Counted from the stretch's first letter, positions 19,118 to 30,794 are shown. The stretch: DNA of 64,000 bases from CBDAQD01 sp965275905 (GCA_965275905.1 CBDHYJ010000083.1:186001-250000), one strand, 5' to 3'. The notes: a model not told the origin generated them from the letters alone. Made by a program: numbers and translations.

Positions 19118-20066
19118 TCGTCGATCTTGCCCTTACCGGCCCTCCGGGCGCCGGGAAACGCTCATTCCAGCCGGCGACCATGGTCTGCGCCCGATTCCGT
19201 TCCTTGTCGTTCGACGAGCCGTAGACATCGTTGTACCGGTCGATGATCGGCTTTTCGATGCCCGGATCCGCGTTCTCCTGGGCCAGCATGTACCACATGA
19301 GCCCTCTCACCCGATTCGGCTTGACGCCTTTGCCCGCCCAGTAGATCTCGCCGAGCTGGGCCTGTGCCGGTGCATAGCGCTTCTGGGCTGAGAGATTGAG
19401 CCAGCGCAGGCCTTTCGAGACGTTCTTTCTGAGGCCCTTGCCGGTCAGATACATCCGGCCAATCGAGTACTGTGCCCCGGGGTGCCCGAAGTGGGTCGCG
19501 GTGAACTTGTACAGCTTCAGCGCGTGAGGCAGGTTGCGCTTGATTTTCGCTGACTTGATGCCGGTCCGGAAATAGTGGGCCAGCTGCACGTAGCAGTCGA
19601 CGGTAACGCGCGTATGCTCCGTGTAGCGCGACGTTTCCCGGTGCTGTTCGGCACAGCGGCGATAGTAGTCGAACGCCTTTCCGGCATTCCGCTCCACGCC
19701 CGTCCCCTTCCGGTGCATGTTTCCGAGACGCCACTGTGCGAACACGTCTCCGCGATTCGCCAGCCGGGTCCAGTTCCTCAATGCTTTCTTGAAATTGCCA
19801 CGCCGGTAGGCGTCGCTGCCGTCCCGGAACGCCTTCAGGTCGGCATCCTCGTCATCCGTGAGATCGCCAAGCTTCGGTGCCCTGGACGGCACAAATTTCT
19901 GAAACCCGTCTTCCGAGGATTCCGCCGGGGACTCGAACGTGTTCCCGGTATCCGACTGATCGAATCCACTACTGGATCCTGACTGTTCAAAGGCAGTCGC
20001 TGATCCCGCTACAGCCAGCGCCGCTCCAAGAGCTCCGGCGCTGAGGAACCGCCTAAATATCTGCAT
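19098..20066 (-). CDS. Secreted Sel1-repeat protein
   Basis: A 322-residue exported protein. The N-terminus MQIFRRFLSAGALGAALAVAGSATA is a signal peptide with a likely cleavage after ATA. Four Sel1-like TPR units follow from about residue 115 to 275, with motifs such as AQWRLGNMHRKGTGVERN and AQYSIGRMYLTGKGLRKN. Such repeats mediate protein-protein contacts in the envelope. The start ATG at 20066 overlaps the last 14 bp of ilvD, suggesting translational coupling. The 3' end overlaps xthA by 20 bp on the opposite strand. Confidence 0.85.
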   Translation of the reverse strand: MQIFRRFLSAGALGAALAVAGSATAFEQSGSSSGFDQSDTGNTFESPAESSEDGFQKFVPSRAPKLGDLTDDEDADLKAFRDGSDAYRRGNFKKALRNWTRLANRGDVFAQWRLGNMHRKGTGVERNAGKAFDYYRRCAEQHRETSRYTEHTRVTVDCYVQLAHYFRTGIKSAKIKRNLPHALKLYKFTATHFGHPGAQYSIGRMYLTGKGLRKNVSKGLRWLNLSAQKRYAPAQAQLGEIYWAGKGVKPNRVRGLMWYMLAQENADPGIEKPIIDRYNDVYGSSNDKERNRAQTMVAGWNERFPAPGGPVRARSTIIEPRE

Positions 20067-21777
20067 AGCAAACAACTTCCTCGCCACCGCCCGGATGGGT
20101 TACCGCCCCATCCTTTGCCGGTCCGACCAGCTGGGCATACTTCCACAACGCCCCCGATGTGTAGTCATTCGTCGGCGGTGTCCATTTCGACCGCCGCCGT
20201 TCCAGTTCATCCTCTTCAACTTCCAGATCGATCGTGCCGGCTTCGGCATCGATTGAGATAATGTCGCCATCCTCGACCAGCGCGATCGGGCCGCCGACTG
20301 CGGCCTCGGGACCGACATGGCCGATACAGAAACCTCGGGTTGCACCGGAGAATCGGCCATCCGTTATCAGCGCGACCTTGTCTCCCGCGCCCTGCCCGTA
20401 GAGTGCCGCCGTCGTCGACAGCATCTCGCGCATCCCGGGACCGCCTTTCGGCCCCTCGTAGCGAATGATCAGGACTTCGCCGTCCTGATACTGACGTGCG
20501 TCCACGGCAGCGAAAGCGTCTTCCTCGCAGTCGAAACAGCGCGCCGGCCCTCTGAACTGCAGAACGTTCATGCCGGCCACCTTGACGATGCCTCCTTCCG
20601 GGGCAAGCGTACCGACGAGCCCTGTGACACCGCCGGTCGGCGAAAGCGGATTGGACAGCGGATAGATCACGTCCTGGTCCGGATTGAATTCGACGTCTTC
20701 CAGGTTCTCCGCGAGAGTCCTGCCGGTCACGGTCATACAGTCGCCGTGCAGATACCCTCCATCCAGCAACACCTTCAGAAGCATGGGAACGCCGCCGGCC
20801 TCGTACATGTCCTTGGCAACGTACTTCCCGCCCGGCTTCAAATCTGCGATATAGGGAGTCTTTTTGAAGATCTCAACGACGTCCATGAGATCGAACTTGA
20901 TTCCCGCCTCGTGCGCGATCGCCGGAAGATGCAGGCCGCCGTTGGTCGAGCCGCCGGTCGCGGCGACCACCACCGCTGCATTCTCGAGCGATTTCCGGGT
21001 CACGACATCGCGCGGCCGAATGCCGTGCTGGATGAGATTCATGACCGCACGACCGCTCGCAGCAGCATAGTCGTCCCTGCTTTCATATGGCGCGGGCGCG
21101 CCAGCCGAGTGGGGCAGTGCCAGGCCCATGGCTTCCGAAACGCAGGCCATGGTATTTGCCGTGAACTGACCGCCGCACGCCCCTGCGCTGGGACAGGCTA
21201 CGCATTCCAGGTCGTGCAGTTCTTCGTCGGACATGTTGCCGGCAGAGTGCTGACCAACGCCTTCAAACACGTCGACAACCGTGACGTCCTTGCCCTTGAA
21301 TCTGCCCGGCAGAATCGAACCGCCATACATGAACACTGACGGCACGTTCAGACGCACCATCGCCATCATGAGTCCGGGCAGGGATTTGTCGCAGCCGGCT
21401 ATGCCGACCATCGCGTCGTAGCAGTGACCGCGCATCGTGAATTCGACGGAGTCGGCGATAACCTCACGCGACGCCAGGGACGACTTCATGCCCTGATGTC
21501 CCATGGCAATGCCGTCGGTCACGGTAATTGTGCAGAATTCCCGCGGCGTTCCATTCGCCTCGCGGACGCCGGCCTTGGCGGCCTGAGCCTGTCGCATGAG
21601 CGCGATATTGCAGGGCGCGGCTTCATTCCAGCAGGAGACCACGCCAACGAACGGCCGGTTGATCTCCTCTTCGGTCAGCCCCATTGCGTAATAGTAAGAC
21701 CGGTGCGGGGCCCGCTCTGGCCCGACAGTCACATGCCGGCTGGGCAGTTTCGATTTATCGAATGCGGTCGCGTCCAT
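20053..21777 (-). CDS. ilvD: Dihydroxy-acid dehydratase
   Basis: A 574-residue Fe-S dehydratase of branched-chain amino acid synthesis, converting 2,3-dihydroxy-isovalerate and -methylvalerate to 2-keto acids. Candidate cluster cysteines are Cys49 (VVSCWNEAAPCN), one in GIAGCDKSLPG, and one in CPSAGACGGQFTAN. The N-terminus SYYYAMG and total length match the ~570-residue IlvD group rather than the longer E. coli type. Sugar-acid dehydratases share the fold, but this branch is normally IlvD. I chose ATG 21777 (MDATAFDKSKLPSRH). The upstream gap to valS has repeats that could be regulatory. Confidence 0.93.
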   Translation of the reverse strand: MDATAFDKSKLPSRHVTVGPERAPHRSYYYAMGLTEEEINRPFVGVVSCWNEAAPCNIALMRQAQAAKAGVREANGTPREFCTITVTDGIAMGHQGMKSSLASREVIADSVEFTMRGHCYDAMVGIAGCDKSLPGLMMAMVRLNVPSVFMYGGSILPGRFKGKDVTVVDVFEGVGQHSAGNMSDEELHDLECVACPSAGACGGQFTANTMACVSEAMGLALPHSAGAPAPYESRDDYAAASGRAVMNLIQHGIRPRDVVTRKSLENAAVVVAATGGSTNGGLHLPAIAHEAGIKFDLMDVVEIFKKTPYIADLKPGGKYVAKDMYEAGGVPMLLKVLLDGGYLHGDCMTVTGRTLAENLEDVEFNPDQDVIYPLSNPLSPTGGVTGLVGTLAPEGGIVKVAGMNVLQFRGPARCFDCEEDAFAAVDARQYQDGEVLIIRYEGPKGGPGMREMLSTTAALYGQGAGDKVALITDGRFSGATRGFCIGHVGPEAAVGGPIALVEDGDIISIDAEAGTIDLEVEEDELERRRSKWTPPTNDYTSGALWKYAQLVGPAKDGAVTHPGGGEEVVCYADI

Positions 21778-22091
21778 GGACGGGCTTTTCCTATTCGCGG
21801 TGTGGCCGCAATGTTTCGCAATACCCAACAGCAACGCCAGTCATACATCCGGCATCGATACACCCTACTTCACACTTACAGACGGCCCCCGAACTGCCCC
21901 ACTTCGACGGGTCCTCAGTCGAAGAGAGAACTCGAATCGGCTGAAAATGGCCGATTCAACTAAACTCCTAGACGATTAAAAGTGTTAAGAGTCTATTAAG
22001 GCAACAAAGTGTCCGGGGCACCGAGATATGGTGTCCGCTTTCACTTCATCCAGCGGATGTGGCATTAATGCAACAAAGTGTGGATACTCGG
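21778..22091. other. valS-ilvD intergenic region with repeats
   Basis: This 314-bp gap holds no gene I can support. It contains a perfect 12-bp direct repeat (GCAACAAAGTGT at 22001-22012 and 22070-22081). It also has two adjacent inverted repeats on the ilvD side: an 8-bp stem at 21934-21957 and a 7-bp stem at 21902-21924. Neither stem is followed by a T-run on either strand, so they are not clear intrinsic terminators. The region must contain the ilvD promoter. Confidence 0.6.
22001..22081. repeat. 12-bp direct repeat pair upstream of ilvD
   Basis: GCAACAAAGTGT occurs twice on the + strand, at 22001-22012 and 22070-22081, a period of 69 bp. The copies lie just after the valS stop in the valS-ilvD gap. 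They could be paired protein-binding sites or a short duplication; the function is unknown. Confidence 0.6.
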
Positions 22092-24782
<2,691 letters not shown>

Positions 24783-24940
24783 CTTACTCTCTGCCTGCCG
24801 GGGCGGCACAGCTCCAAACGATGTTGCGAGGATTGTGGTGTAAACCGCAGCCCGCCGCGTAAGTCAACCGCGCCGGCAGTACATTGTTTCCGTGCTATAA
24901 GGAATACGAGTTGATCGCCTGCTACAGGCGCTTCGGCGCG

Positions 24941-25627
24941 TCAGCGTTTGCGCGTCACACGTTCGATTTCTTCACGCACCAGCCGCTCGACAATATCGGG
25001 CAGGTTCTGGTCGAGCCATCCCTTGAGCATCGGTCTCAGCATCTCCTGAACCAGATCCTCAAGGGTGCGCGAGTTACCGCTCCGCGAAAGCATTGTTTCG
25101 GCAAGACTGCCGAATGCCGCTGATACGGCGGTGTCCGCTTCGACCGACAAAAGACCGTCGCCATCCTCCACGGGCGGCAATTCAGCGACGGGCTCTTCGA
25201 CTGGCTCTTCAACCGGCTCGAACGGCTCAGCTATCTCAGCTTCCGCCGGTTCATCTTCTGTTGTTACGAATTCGAGATCGTCCAACGCATCCGGATCGAT
25301 CAGATCAGCCGGTTCCTCAGCTTCCTCCGAAGCGGCGACGGGTTCAGCGTCTTCCGGGGCAACCTCGGTCAGCTCGAAAATATCGTCGGCGGCCTCGTCG
25401 TCGACCTGCACATCGGCTTCAGGTTCGGGATCTGGTTCCAGCTCGGCTGCTGTTTCCGGTTCCGGTTCTGGTTCCGGCTCAGGATCGGGTTCCTTTGCCG
25501 GCTCGGCTGCCGCGGCCGTCTTCGGAGCCTCCGCTGGCTCTTCCTGATCGGCATCGGAAATAATCTTCCTGATGGAGGAGAGGATCTCCTCCATTGTTGG
25601 TTCTGCAGCCTGCTCCGTGTTGCTCAT
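24941..25627 (-). CDS. popZ: PopZ-like polar organizing protein (DUF2497)
   Basis: A 228-residue acidic protein with the architecture of the Caulobacter PopZ polar scaffold. The N-terminal helix TMEEILSSIRKIISDAD is the partner-binding segment. Residues 30-185 are a disordered Pro/Glu/Asp-rich region containing a tract of Glu-Pro/Asp-Pro dipeptides at about 45-70. The C-terminal helices (about 190-226, EDLVQEMLRPMLKGWLDQNL) are the oligomerisation module. PopZ anchors chromosome centromeres and polar proteins. It is leftward, between tolC and valS, the location I recall for DUF2497 genes in rhizobia. Confidence 0.85.
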   Translation of the reverse strand: MSNTEQAAEPTMEEILSSIRKIISDADQEEPAEAPKTAAAAEPAKEPDPEPEPEPEPETAAELEPDPEPEADVQVDDEAADDIFELTEVAPEDAEPVAASEEAEEPADLIDPDALDDLEFVTTEDEPAEAEIAEPFEPVEEPVEEPVAELPPVEDGDGLLSVEADTAVSAAFGSLAETMLSRSGNSRTLEDLVQEMLRPMLKGWLDQNLPDIVERLVREEIERVTRKR

Positions 25628-25735
25628 ACGCTACCCCTGCCTCCGCCACCAAGGCAAAATCACAAATGGGACTCATAGCGTACGAGGATAGCCGAGACTA
25701 CCGCCGTAGCCAAATACTCCACGAGATAATTTACT

Positions 25736-27115
25736 TTACTGTGATTCGCCGATCCCGACGCCAAAGAGCTTGCCGCGGGTGTATTGATAATAGACGGACG
25801 GATCATAGTACTGAACCGGCAAACGAAGATCCCGGGCAGTCAGTCTGCCGATCGCGGAAAGCAGCGTGTAGGCCGCAACCACCGCATCTCGCCGGGACCC
25901 GACCAGCGACACCTGGGAATCAAGCAATTCCTGCTCGGCATCGAGAACGTCAAGCGTCGTCCGCGAGCCGACCAGAGCTTCCTGCTCCACGCCTTTGAAC
26001 GCCAGCCTGTTGGCTTCCACCTGCGCCCGGTCCGAATTGATCTGCTCAAGAGCCGCCGCATACTGCTCCCAGGCGGAGACCACCGCTTCGACGACCTGCC
26101 GGTCGGCCTCGGCGATCTGAAGCACGCGCTGGCTGTTCGTCTGCTTGGCTTCGCGCACCTGAGAGTGCACCAGCCCGCCCTGGTATAGCGGAACGTTAAG
26201 ACGGCCGATCACGCTGACGCTTTCCTGGCGGTCCAACGCGGCGGAGGGGTCAAATCGCCTCTGATATTGCGCTTCGAGCGACGCGTCGGGCAGCAGGTTC
26301 GACCTGGCCACCTCGATCGCATGTCGTGACGCTTCCTCATTGAAAGCCGCGGCGAGCAGAATTGGATTCCTGTCCCGGGCCGTCGCTATCGCCTTCTTCA
26401 ACGTCTTGGGCAGCAATCTGGCAATCGACGGTGGATAGCGCAGCGAGCCGGGCGCCCGGCCGATAATGCGGCGATAATTCGCCCTGCTGGTCGCCAGATT
26501 GGACTTGGCGAGCGCCAGGTCGGAAACCGCGCCCGCGACACGCGCTTCTGCCTGGGCGACATCCGTCTTGGTGATCTCGCCGACATTGAATCGCGCATTC
26601 GCAGCGCGCAACTGCTCCCTTAGGACCGAGACGTTTTTCTGCCTCAGACGGACAATCGCTCCGTCCCTGACCACATTCATATAGGCCGTCACACCATCGA
26701 GGAGCGTCGTCTGTTCGACATTGATCAGGTTCTGGACGCCAGCCTGGACATTAGCCTCAGCCTGCTTCGTGCCCTCGACCGTCTCGAAGCCATCAAAGAC
26801 CGGCTGATTCAGTGTGAGCGAATATCCTCGCGGATTGCGCTTGTCGATACCTGCCGATGGACGGGTGGTCTGGCGTATTCTGCCGTAGTCACCGTCGACC
26901 GTAACCGTGGGTCGCCAGCCTGACAGCGCCTGCGGCACGCCTTCATCGGTCGCCCTCTGACGCGCTCTCTCCGCGCCAAGTGTCGGATTTGAATTGTAAG
27001 CGGCGGCAAGGGCATCGCGGAGTGTCTCCGCATTTGCCGTCCCGGCGAATGCCGTCAGTGCTAAAGCTGAGCAGAAAGAAACTGCTGCAATTCGACAAGT
27101 CAATCTGATCCCCAT
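25736..27115 (-). CDS. TolC-family outer membrane channel protein
   Basis: A 459-residue outer membrane efflux protein. The signal peptide LTCRIAAVSFCSALALTAFA ends in GTANA. Two OEP repeats follow, with typical phrases ETLRDALAAAYNSNPTLGAERARQ, VERTLLDGVTAYMNVVRD-like and GSRTTLDVLDAEQELLDSQ. The product forms the outer channel for type I secretion and RND efflux. I chose ATG 27115 (GGAG upstream); ATG 27130 is close and further upstream starts to 27433 are improbable. The upstream neighbour encodes a PCMT-like protein, a pairing I recall from rhizobia. Confidence 0.92.
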   Translation of the reverse strand: MGIRLTCRIAAVSFCSALALTAFAGTANAETLRDALAAAYNSNPTLGAERARQRATDEGVPQALSGWRPTVTVDGDYGRIRQTTRPSAGIDKRNPRGYSLTLNQPVFDGFETVEGTKQAEANVQAGVQNLINVEQTTLLDGVTAYMNVVRDGAIVRLRQKNVSVLREQLRAANARFNVGEITKTDVAQAEARVAGAVSDLALAKSNLATSRANYRRIIGRAPGSLRYPPSIARLLPKTLKKAIATARDRNPILLAAAFNEEASRHAIEVARSNLLPDASLEAQYQRRFDPSAALDRQESVSVIGRLNVPLYQGGLVHSQVREAKQTNSQRVLQIAEADRQVVEAVVSAWEQYAAALEQINSDRAQVEANRLAFKGVEQEALVGSRTTLDVLDAEQELLDSQVSLVGSRRDAVVAAYTLLSAIGRLTARDLRLPVQYYDPSVYYQYTRGKLFGVGIGESQ

Positions 27116-27377
27116 CTCGCTCCAAGCCATACTTGTTTGGCTGGGCGCAAAGCACGACCAGCCATCGAATTTCTTGCAGCCGCCCCTTGTCCCCGGATCA
27201 TTGTCAACCGGTCGACGATGCAAAGCTAGATATAAATTAATGATTCTGAAAGTAAAATGGCATGATCGGGGCCACAAAGCATTCAAATTCCACTTTTTTC
27301 CGGCAGTGTTGAGTCGGTGCAACAGGTTCCGCCGGGTCAATTTGAATACAATTCCCCCATCGAATTGAGCACCGCCG

Positions 27378-28049
27378 TCAGAAAACGAATCCGGGTTCTT
27401 CCCTGAAGCCCGGCAATGGCGGAATCGAAGCATCGAAGATCACCCGCCCGCTCGTCGAATCGGCATGTCGTACGTAAAGCATTGCCTTGCCGACCGGACC
27501 GCTCCCGACCACCGCGACAAGGCGGCCACCGTCACTGAGTTGATCCAGCATCTTGTCCGGCACACTGTCGACAGAGCCTGACAGGAATATGACGTCGTAC
27601 GGGCCTTCCGAAGGATAGCCGTCGCGGAGTGTCCCCGTCACCACCGCCACATTGTCATTGCCCTGGTTCATGAGGGTCTCGGTCGCCATCGAGGCAAGGT
27701 CCTCGGCCGATTCCAATGCCACAACCGAGTCACCGAGCTGTGCCAGAACCGCTGCAGTGTAACCCGTCGCACAACCGACATCGAGGACCAGGTCCGAACT
27801 CTTGACGTCCGCCGCCTGCACGAGACGGGCAAACGGCATGGGCTCGATGAGATAACGGGGATGGTCGTCATCGCCGAAAGTGCCGATCAGCACATCTTCA
27901 TCGATGTAGGCCACGACACGTTTGCCGACCGGGAGGAATTCTTCCCGCGCCACCGAGGCGATCGCATCGATCAGCCGCCGGTCTGTGACATCGTTGGGCC
28001 GAATCTGCGACTCGACCATGTTGTATCTTGCGGTTTCGAAATCGGTCAT
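27378..28049 (-). CDS. PCMT-like methyltransferase beside tolC
   Basis: A 223-residue protein of the protein-L-isoaspartate O-methyltransferase superfamily. SAM-binding motif I is DVGCATGYTAAVLAQLG at about 90-106. Unlike the pcm product at 2515-3159 it lacks the LPIECGQTISQP substrate-loop sequence, with AYIDEDVLIG and RYLIEPMPFARL instead. Activity on isoaspartate is therefore doubtful. The conserved position upstream of tolC suggests a link to export, which is inference. Confidence 0.82.
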   Translation of the reverse strand: MTDFETARYNMVESQIRPNDVTDRRLIDAIASVAREEFLPVGKRVVAYIDEDVLIGTFGDDDHPRYLIEPMPFARLVQAADVKSSDLVLDVGCATGYTAAVLAQLGDSVVALESAEDLASMATETLMNQGNDNVAVVTGTLRDGYPSEGPYDVIFLSGSVDSVPDKMLDQLSDGGRLVAVVGSGPVGKAMLYVRHADSTSGRVIFDASIPPLPGFREEPGFVF

Positions 28050-28237
28050 GGCGCTAAGAGGATCTCTGCTTCCCTGCGTCAGGGCGTGTAGGCTTGGACG
28101 TGTCCTGAGAGAGCATTATCCAAATGGCTGGAAAAGGCCAACACGAATGTCGGAGCGGGTTCGCGTAAACTTTCCTCCGACAGGCGAAGCGTTGTTGTCG
28201 CCGGCCTCGTGCTCTGCTATATCCGGCGCGCCTGAGC

Positions 28238-28311
28238 GGCCACGTGGCGGAGTGGTGACGCAGCGGACTGCAAATCCGTATACCCCGGTTCGATTCCGGG
28301 CGTGGCCTCCA
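28238..28311 (+). tRNA. tRNA-Cys (GCA)
   Basis: A 74-nt cloverleaf. The acceptor stem GGCCACG pairs perfectly with CGTGGCC, the anticodon loop CTGCAAA gives GCA, the T-loop is TTCGATT, and the 3' CCA is encoded after discriminator T. All arms fold. Confidence 0.96.
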
Positions 28312-28638
28312 GGCTTTTCTCTCGCAAGAAAATACGACGGATTCGCGTGGCAATCAGGCCATGCGAACGCAGTCGGATTTTGCGTGCATCGGCCGCATTG
28401 CGCCGCTTGTCGCCAGTTGGAGCCCGACGGCGGCGTCATCACGCATCAACTGAACGTGATCGATGGAACCTTTCCCTTCGCCGGGCGTCTTTAAGTACAT
28501 GATGTGACAGCAACAAGGGGATTTGTCAGTCTTCTGCCCCCTTGCTTGCCGTCGGTCGGGGAAAATGGGCCGGACACCTCGCGGAAGCGGCGGTGAAGAT
28601 CTATTCCCACCGGCAGAACGAGAACTGGAACCAGGCCA
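28312..28638. other. Gap between tRNA-Cys and ECF sigma gene
   Basis: About 327 bp without a gene I can support. It carries a candidate ECF-type promoter at 28465-28489 driving the sigma gene to its right. Otherwise nothing definite is visible. Confidence 0.6.
28465..28489 (+). promoter_or_regulatory. Candidate ECF promoter (P1) for the sigma gene
   Basis: GGAAC at 28465-28469, a 16-nt spacer, and CGTC at 28486-28489 (followed by TTTAA). The site lies about 150 bp upstream of the sigma gene start and matches in sequence and spacing two further sites at 31649-31673 (+) and 31544-31568 (-). ECF sigma factors commonly recognise GGAAC-type -35 and CGTC-type -10 elements and activate their own genes, so autoregulation is inferred. 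Confidence 0.6.
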
Positions 28639-29226
28639 TTGGCGTCGTCAGTCGATAACGCAGAGCAAAGATTTCTCGCCGTCGTGAATACCGAACTCGA
28701 CGCAATGTACCGGGTTGCCCTGCGCATGCTCCGGGACCGGGACAATGCCGAGGACGCGGTACAGGATGTGCTGAACAAGGCCTGGCGCAAGGTCAAGAGA
28801 CAGGAAGCCGGCCTCAACATGAAGCCATGGATCATGAAGATCCTGGTCAATACCTGTCTCGATCAGATACGCGCACGCAAACGCCAGAATGCGGTTCCGT
28901 TCGAACCGGACGATCCCGAGCTTCAGGACTATCACTCGGGTCAAAGACTTCCGGATGCCGAATTGAGCAACAAGCAACTGGGTCTGTTGATTGATTCAGA
29001 GATATCCAGACTTTCGGCCGAGTATCAGCTGGTGGTCCAGCTCGTCATTGTCGAACAGCTTTCCTACGAGGAAGCGGCTGCCGCCCTGGATGTCCCGATC
29101 GGAACCGTGAGGTCCCGCCTCAGCCGCGCGCGTGCCCAGCTGAGCGATGCCTTGAGCAAGTCGCTTGAGGGAAACGACAATGACGGTGGCGACGGCAGTC
29201 CTTCCCACCTGAAACTGGTGAAATGA
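28639..29226 (+). CDS. ECF-family RNA polymerase sigma factor
   Basis: A 195-residue extracytoplasmic-function sigma factor. Region 2 spans about residues 15-82 (RVALRMLRDRDNAEDAVQDVLNKAW), with no sigma 1 or 3 regions. Region 4 spans about 123-178, including LSYEEAAAALDVPIGTVRSRLSRAR as its helix-turn-helix. The earliest in-frame start is TTG at 28639; a GTG at about 28684 is possible but would trim region 2. The gene ends 9 bp before an anti-sigma factor gene, then a DsbA-like gene, all rightward. It is a different protein from the sigma partner expected for the ChrR at 47165. Confidence 0.9.
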   Translation: MASSVDNAEQRFLAVVNTELDAMYRVALRMLRDRDNAEDAVQDVLNKAWRKVKRQEAGLNMKPWIMKILVNTCLDQIRARKRQNAVPFEPDDPELQDYHSGQRLPDAELSNKQLGLLIDSEISRLSAEYQLVVQLVIVEQLSYEEAAAALDVPIGTVRSRLSRARAQLSDALSKSLEGNDNDGGDGSPSHLKLVK

Positions 29227-29235
29227 GGCCCTGAG

Positions 29236-30051
29236 ATGAAAAGAAAGTATGCTCTCAGCGATCTTGAACGGTTCATCGACGGCGAGTGTTCGCCCGAGGA
29301 AGCAAGGCAGATCAGGGCCGATATCGACGGCGATCCGTCGCTTGCCCGGGAAGTCCATCACCTGGAAGAAGTCGACCGCCTCGTGCGCAGCCGCGCTCTG
29401 GAAACCCGCGCGCCGGAAACGCTTCGAGACAGCGTCGCAGAACGGTTCGGTCTGGACTCCCGGGAAACCGATGCGGCGCGCAGCCCCCGCCGCACAGTGT
29501 TTGGCAATGTCCTGAGCCGGCGGGCCGTTCTTACCGGTGCGGGCGGCCTGATGGCAGCCGGCCTGGCGACCTTTTTCGTGGCCCCGCGCGTGGGTATTCT
29601 CACGGGCGCCGACACCGACCCCGTCGGCACCTTTTTCCGCGACTTCGAGACCTATCTGCTGAAGGACAGGGCAATGGATATTGCGGAAACCGACATAGTC
29701 CGTCTCGCCGGCTGGTTTTCGGACCGCGTAACGTTCTCCCTGCCGCCGATCAGCTCGGCCAAGGCCGATGCCCGTCTTGTCGGCGGCCGGCTGTGCTGGC
29801 TTCTCGAACGGCGGCTGGCGTCGCTCAGCTACGAGACCAGCGACGGGCCGTTCGTTTTCTACGTCATGAATGCGGATGGCATCGACCTGCCCGCCGGAAG
29901 GCAAAACTCCGACATTGGCGAGAACCTGTCCTGGCACCGCTCCGGCACCAACACGAGCCTGATGTGGAAGTCGGATGACCTGCTCATCGTGATGGTGGGG
30001 ACGCAGGAACTGCACAAGCTCATGACCATGGCCCGATCGCTGGTCGGTTGA
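29236..30051 (+). CDS. Membrane anti-sigma factor
   Basis: A 271-residue protein, cognate to the preceding ECF sigma factor by position. Residues 5-55 form an anti-sigma domain (SDLERFIDGECSPEEARQIRADI), without the Cys/His set of zinc-binding types. A membrane helix at about 97-117 is preceded by a twin-arginine-like SRRAVLTG at 94-101. Residues 130-271 would be a periplasmic sensor domain of no known family. Only two cysteines are visible, Cys18 (cytoplasmic) and Cys187 (periplasmic, GGRLCWLL). It starts 9 bp after the sigma gene and precedes a DsbA-like oxidoreductase by 37 bp, so a thiol or envelope-redox signal is plausible. Confidence 0.8.
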   Translation: MKRKYALSDLERFIDGECSPEEARQIRADIDGDPSLAREVHHLEEVDRLVRSRALETRAPETLRDSVAERFGLDSRETDAARSPRRTVFGNVLSRRAVLTGAGGLMAAGLATFFVAPRVGILTGADTDPVGTFFRDFETYLLKDRAMDIAETDIVRLAGWFSDRVTFSLPPISSAKADARLVGGRLCWLLERRLASLSYETSDGPFVFYVMNADGIDLPAGRQNSDIGENLSWHRSGTNTSLMWKSDDLLIVMVGTQELHKLMTMARSLVG

Positions 30052-30088
30052 CCTCGGGGCACTGTAAACCGTCAAGGGAGAACTGCTG

Positions 30089-30733
30089 ATGACGCTCAAT
30101 CGACGAATCGTAATTGGAACCGGACTCGCGGCAACTTCGGTTGCAGCCGTCGCCGCGATGACGGGTCTGTCCGCCACTGAAAAAAAGCCGGCCGGCACAC
30201 CGGTCATGGAAGCAGCATCGCCCCTCGGCGAAAAATGGCTCGGCCGCGAAGACGCACCGGTTTCGATCATCGAATATGCGTCGGCCACCTGCCCTCACTG
30301 TGCCAACTTCCATAAACAGACCTATCCGCTGCTGAAGTCGGAATTCATAGATACCGGCAAGGTCCGCTTTGCCATGCGGGAGTTCCCGCTCGACGATCTC
30401 TCTCTTGCCGCATTCATGGTCGCGCGATGCGCGCCTGAGGACCGGTATTTCCCGGTCCTGGACGTCCTGTTCGAGCGCCAGCAGATCTGGACCCGGAATG
30501 ATCCCCGCGGGGAACTGCTGAAAATCGCAAGGCAGGCCGGCATGACGGAGAAGGACTTCGAGGCCTGCCTGACCAACAAGACAATCGGCGAAGGCATTGT
30601 CGAAACACGCAATCAGGGTCAGGCAAAACTCGGTGTGAATTCGACGCCGACGTTCTTCATCAACGGCCAGAAAGTCGCGGGCAATCAGCCGATCGAATAT
30701 TTCCGGCGGGTGATCGGCAGCCTCATTGGCTAG
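30089..30733 (+). CDS. DsbA-family thiol:disulfide oxidoreductase
   Basis: A 214-residue exported thioredoxin-fold protein. The N-terminus NRRIVIGTGLAATSVAAVAAM is a signal sequence with a twin-arginine-like start. The active site CPHC is at residues 68-71 and the cis-Pro loop is in GVNSTPTFFING at about 183-194. This is the Thioredoxin_4/BdbD-type DsbA group, oxidising or isomerising envelope disulfides. It has a good upstream GGGAGAA. It is third in the sigma/anti-sigma/DsbA run. Confidence 0.9.
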   Translation: MTLNRRIVIGTGLAATSVAAVAAMTGLSATEKKPAGTPVMEAASPLGEKWLGREDAPVSIIEYASATCPHCANFHKQTYPLLKSEFIDTGKVRFAMREFPLDDLSLAAFMVARCAPEDRYFPVLDVLFERQQIWTRNDPRGELLKIARQAGMTEKDFEACLTNKTIGEGIVETRNQGQAKLGVNSTPTFFINGQKVAGNQPIEYFRRVIGSLIG

Positions 30734-30794
30734 AGCCACCGCGAACGACGCCTGACGGCATTCGAATTACACACAGGTTTTGAAGAGTTTTGGG

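Noticed and set aside
28639..29226. Assignment of this ECF sigma factor as the RpoE partner of the ChrR at 47165
   Set aside because: It has its own adjacent anti-sigma factor of another type and different promoter motifs, and lies 18 kb away.
28996..30288. A 430-codon leftward frame over the anti-sigma and DsbA genes
   Set aside because: It is antisense to genes with clear domains and has no recognisable motif.
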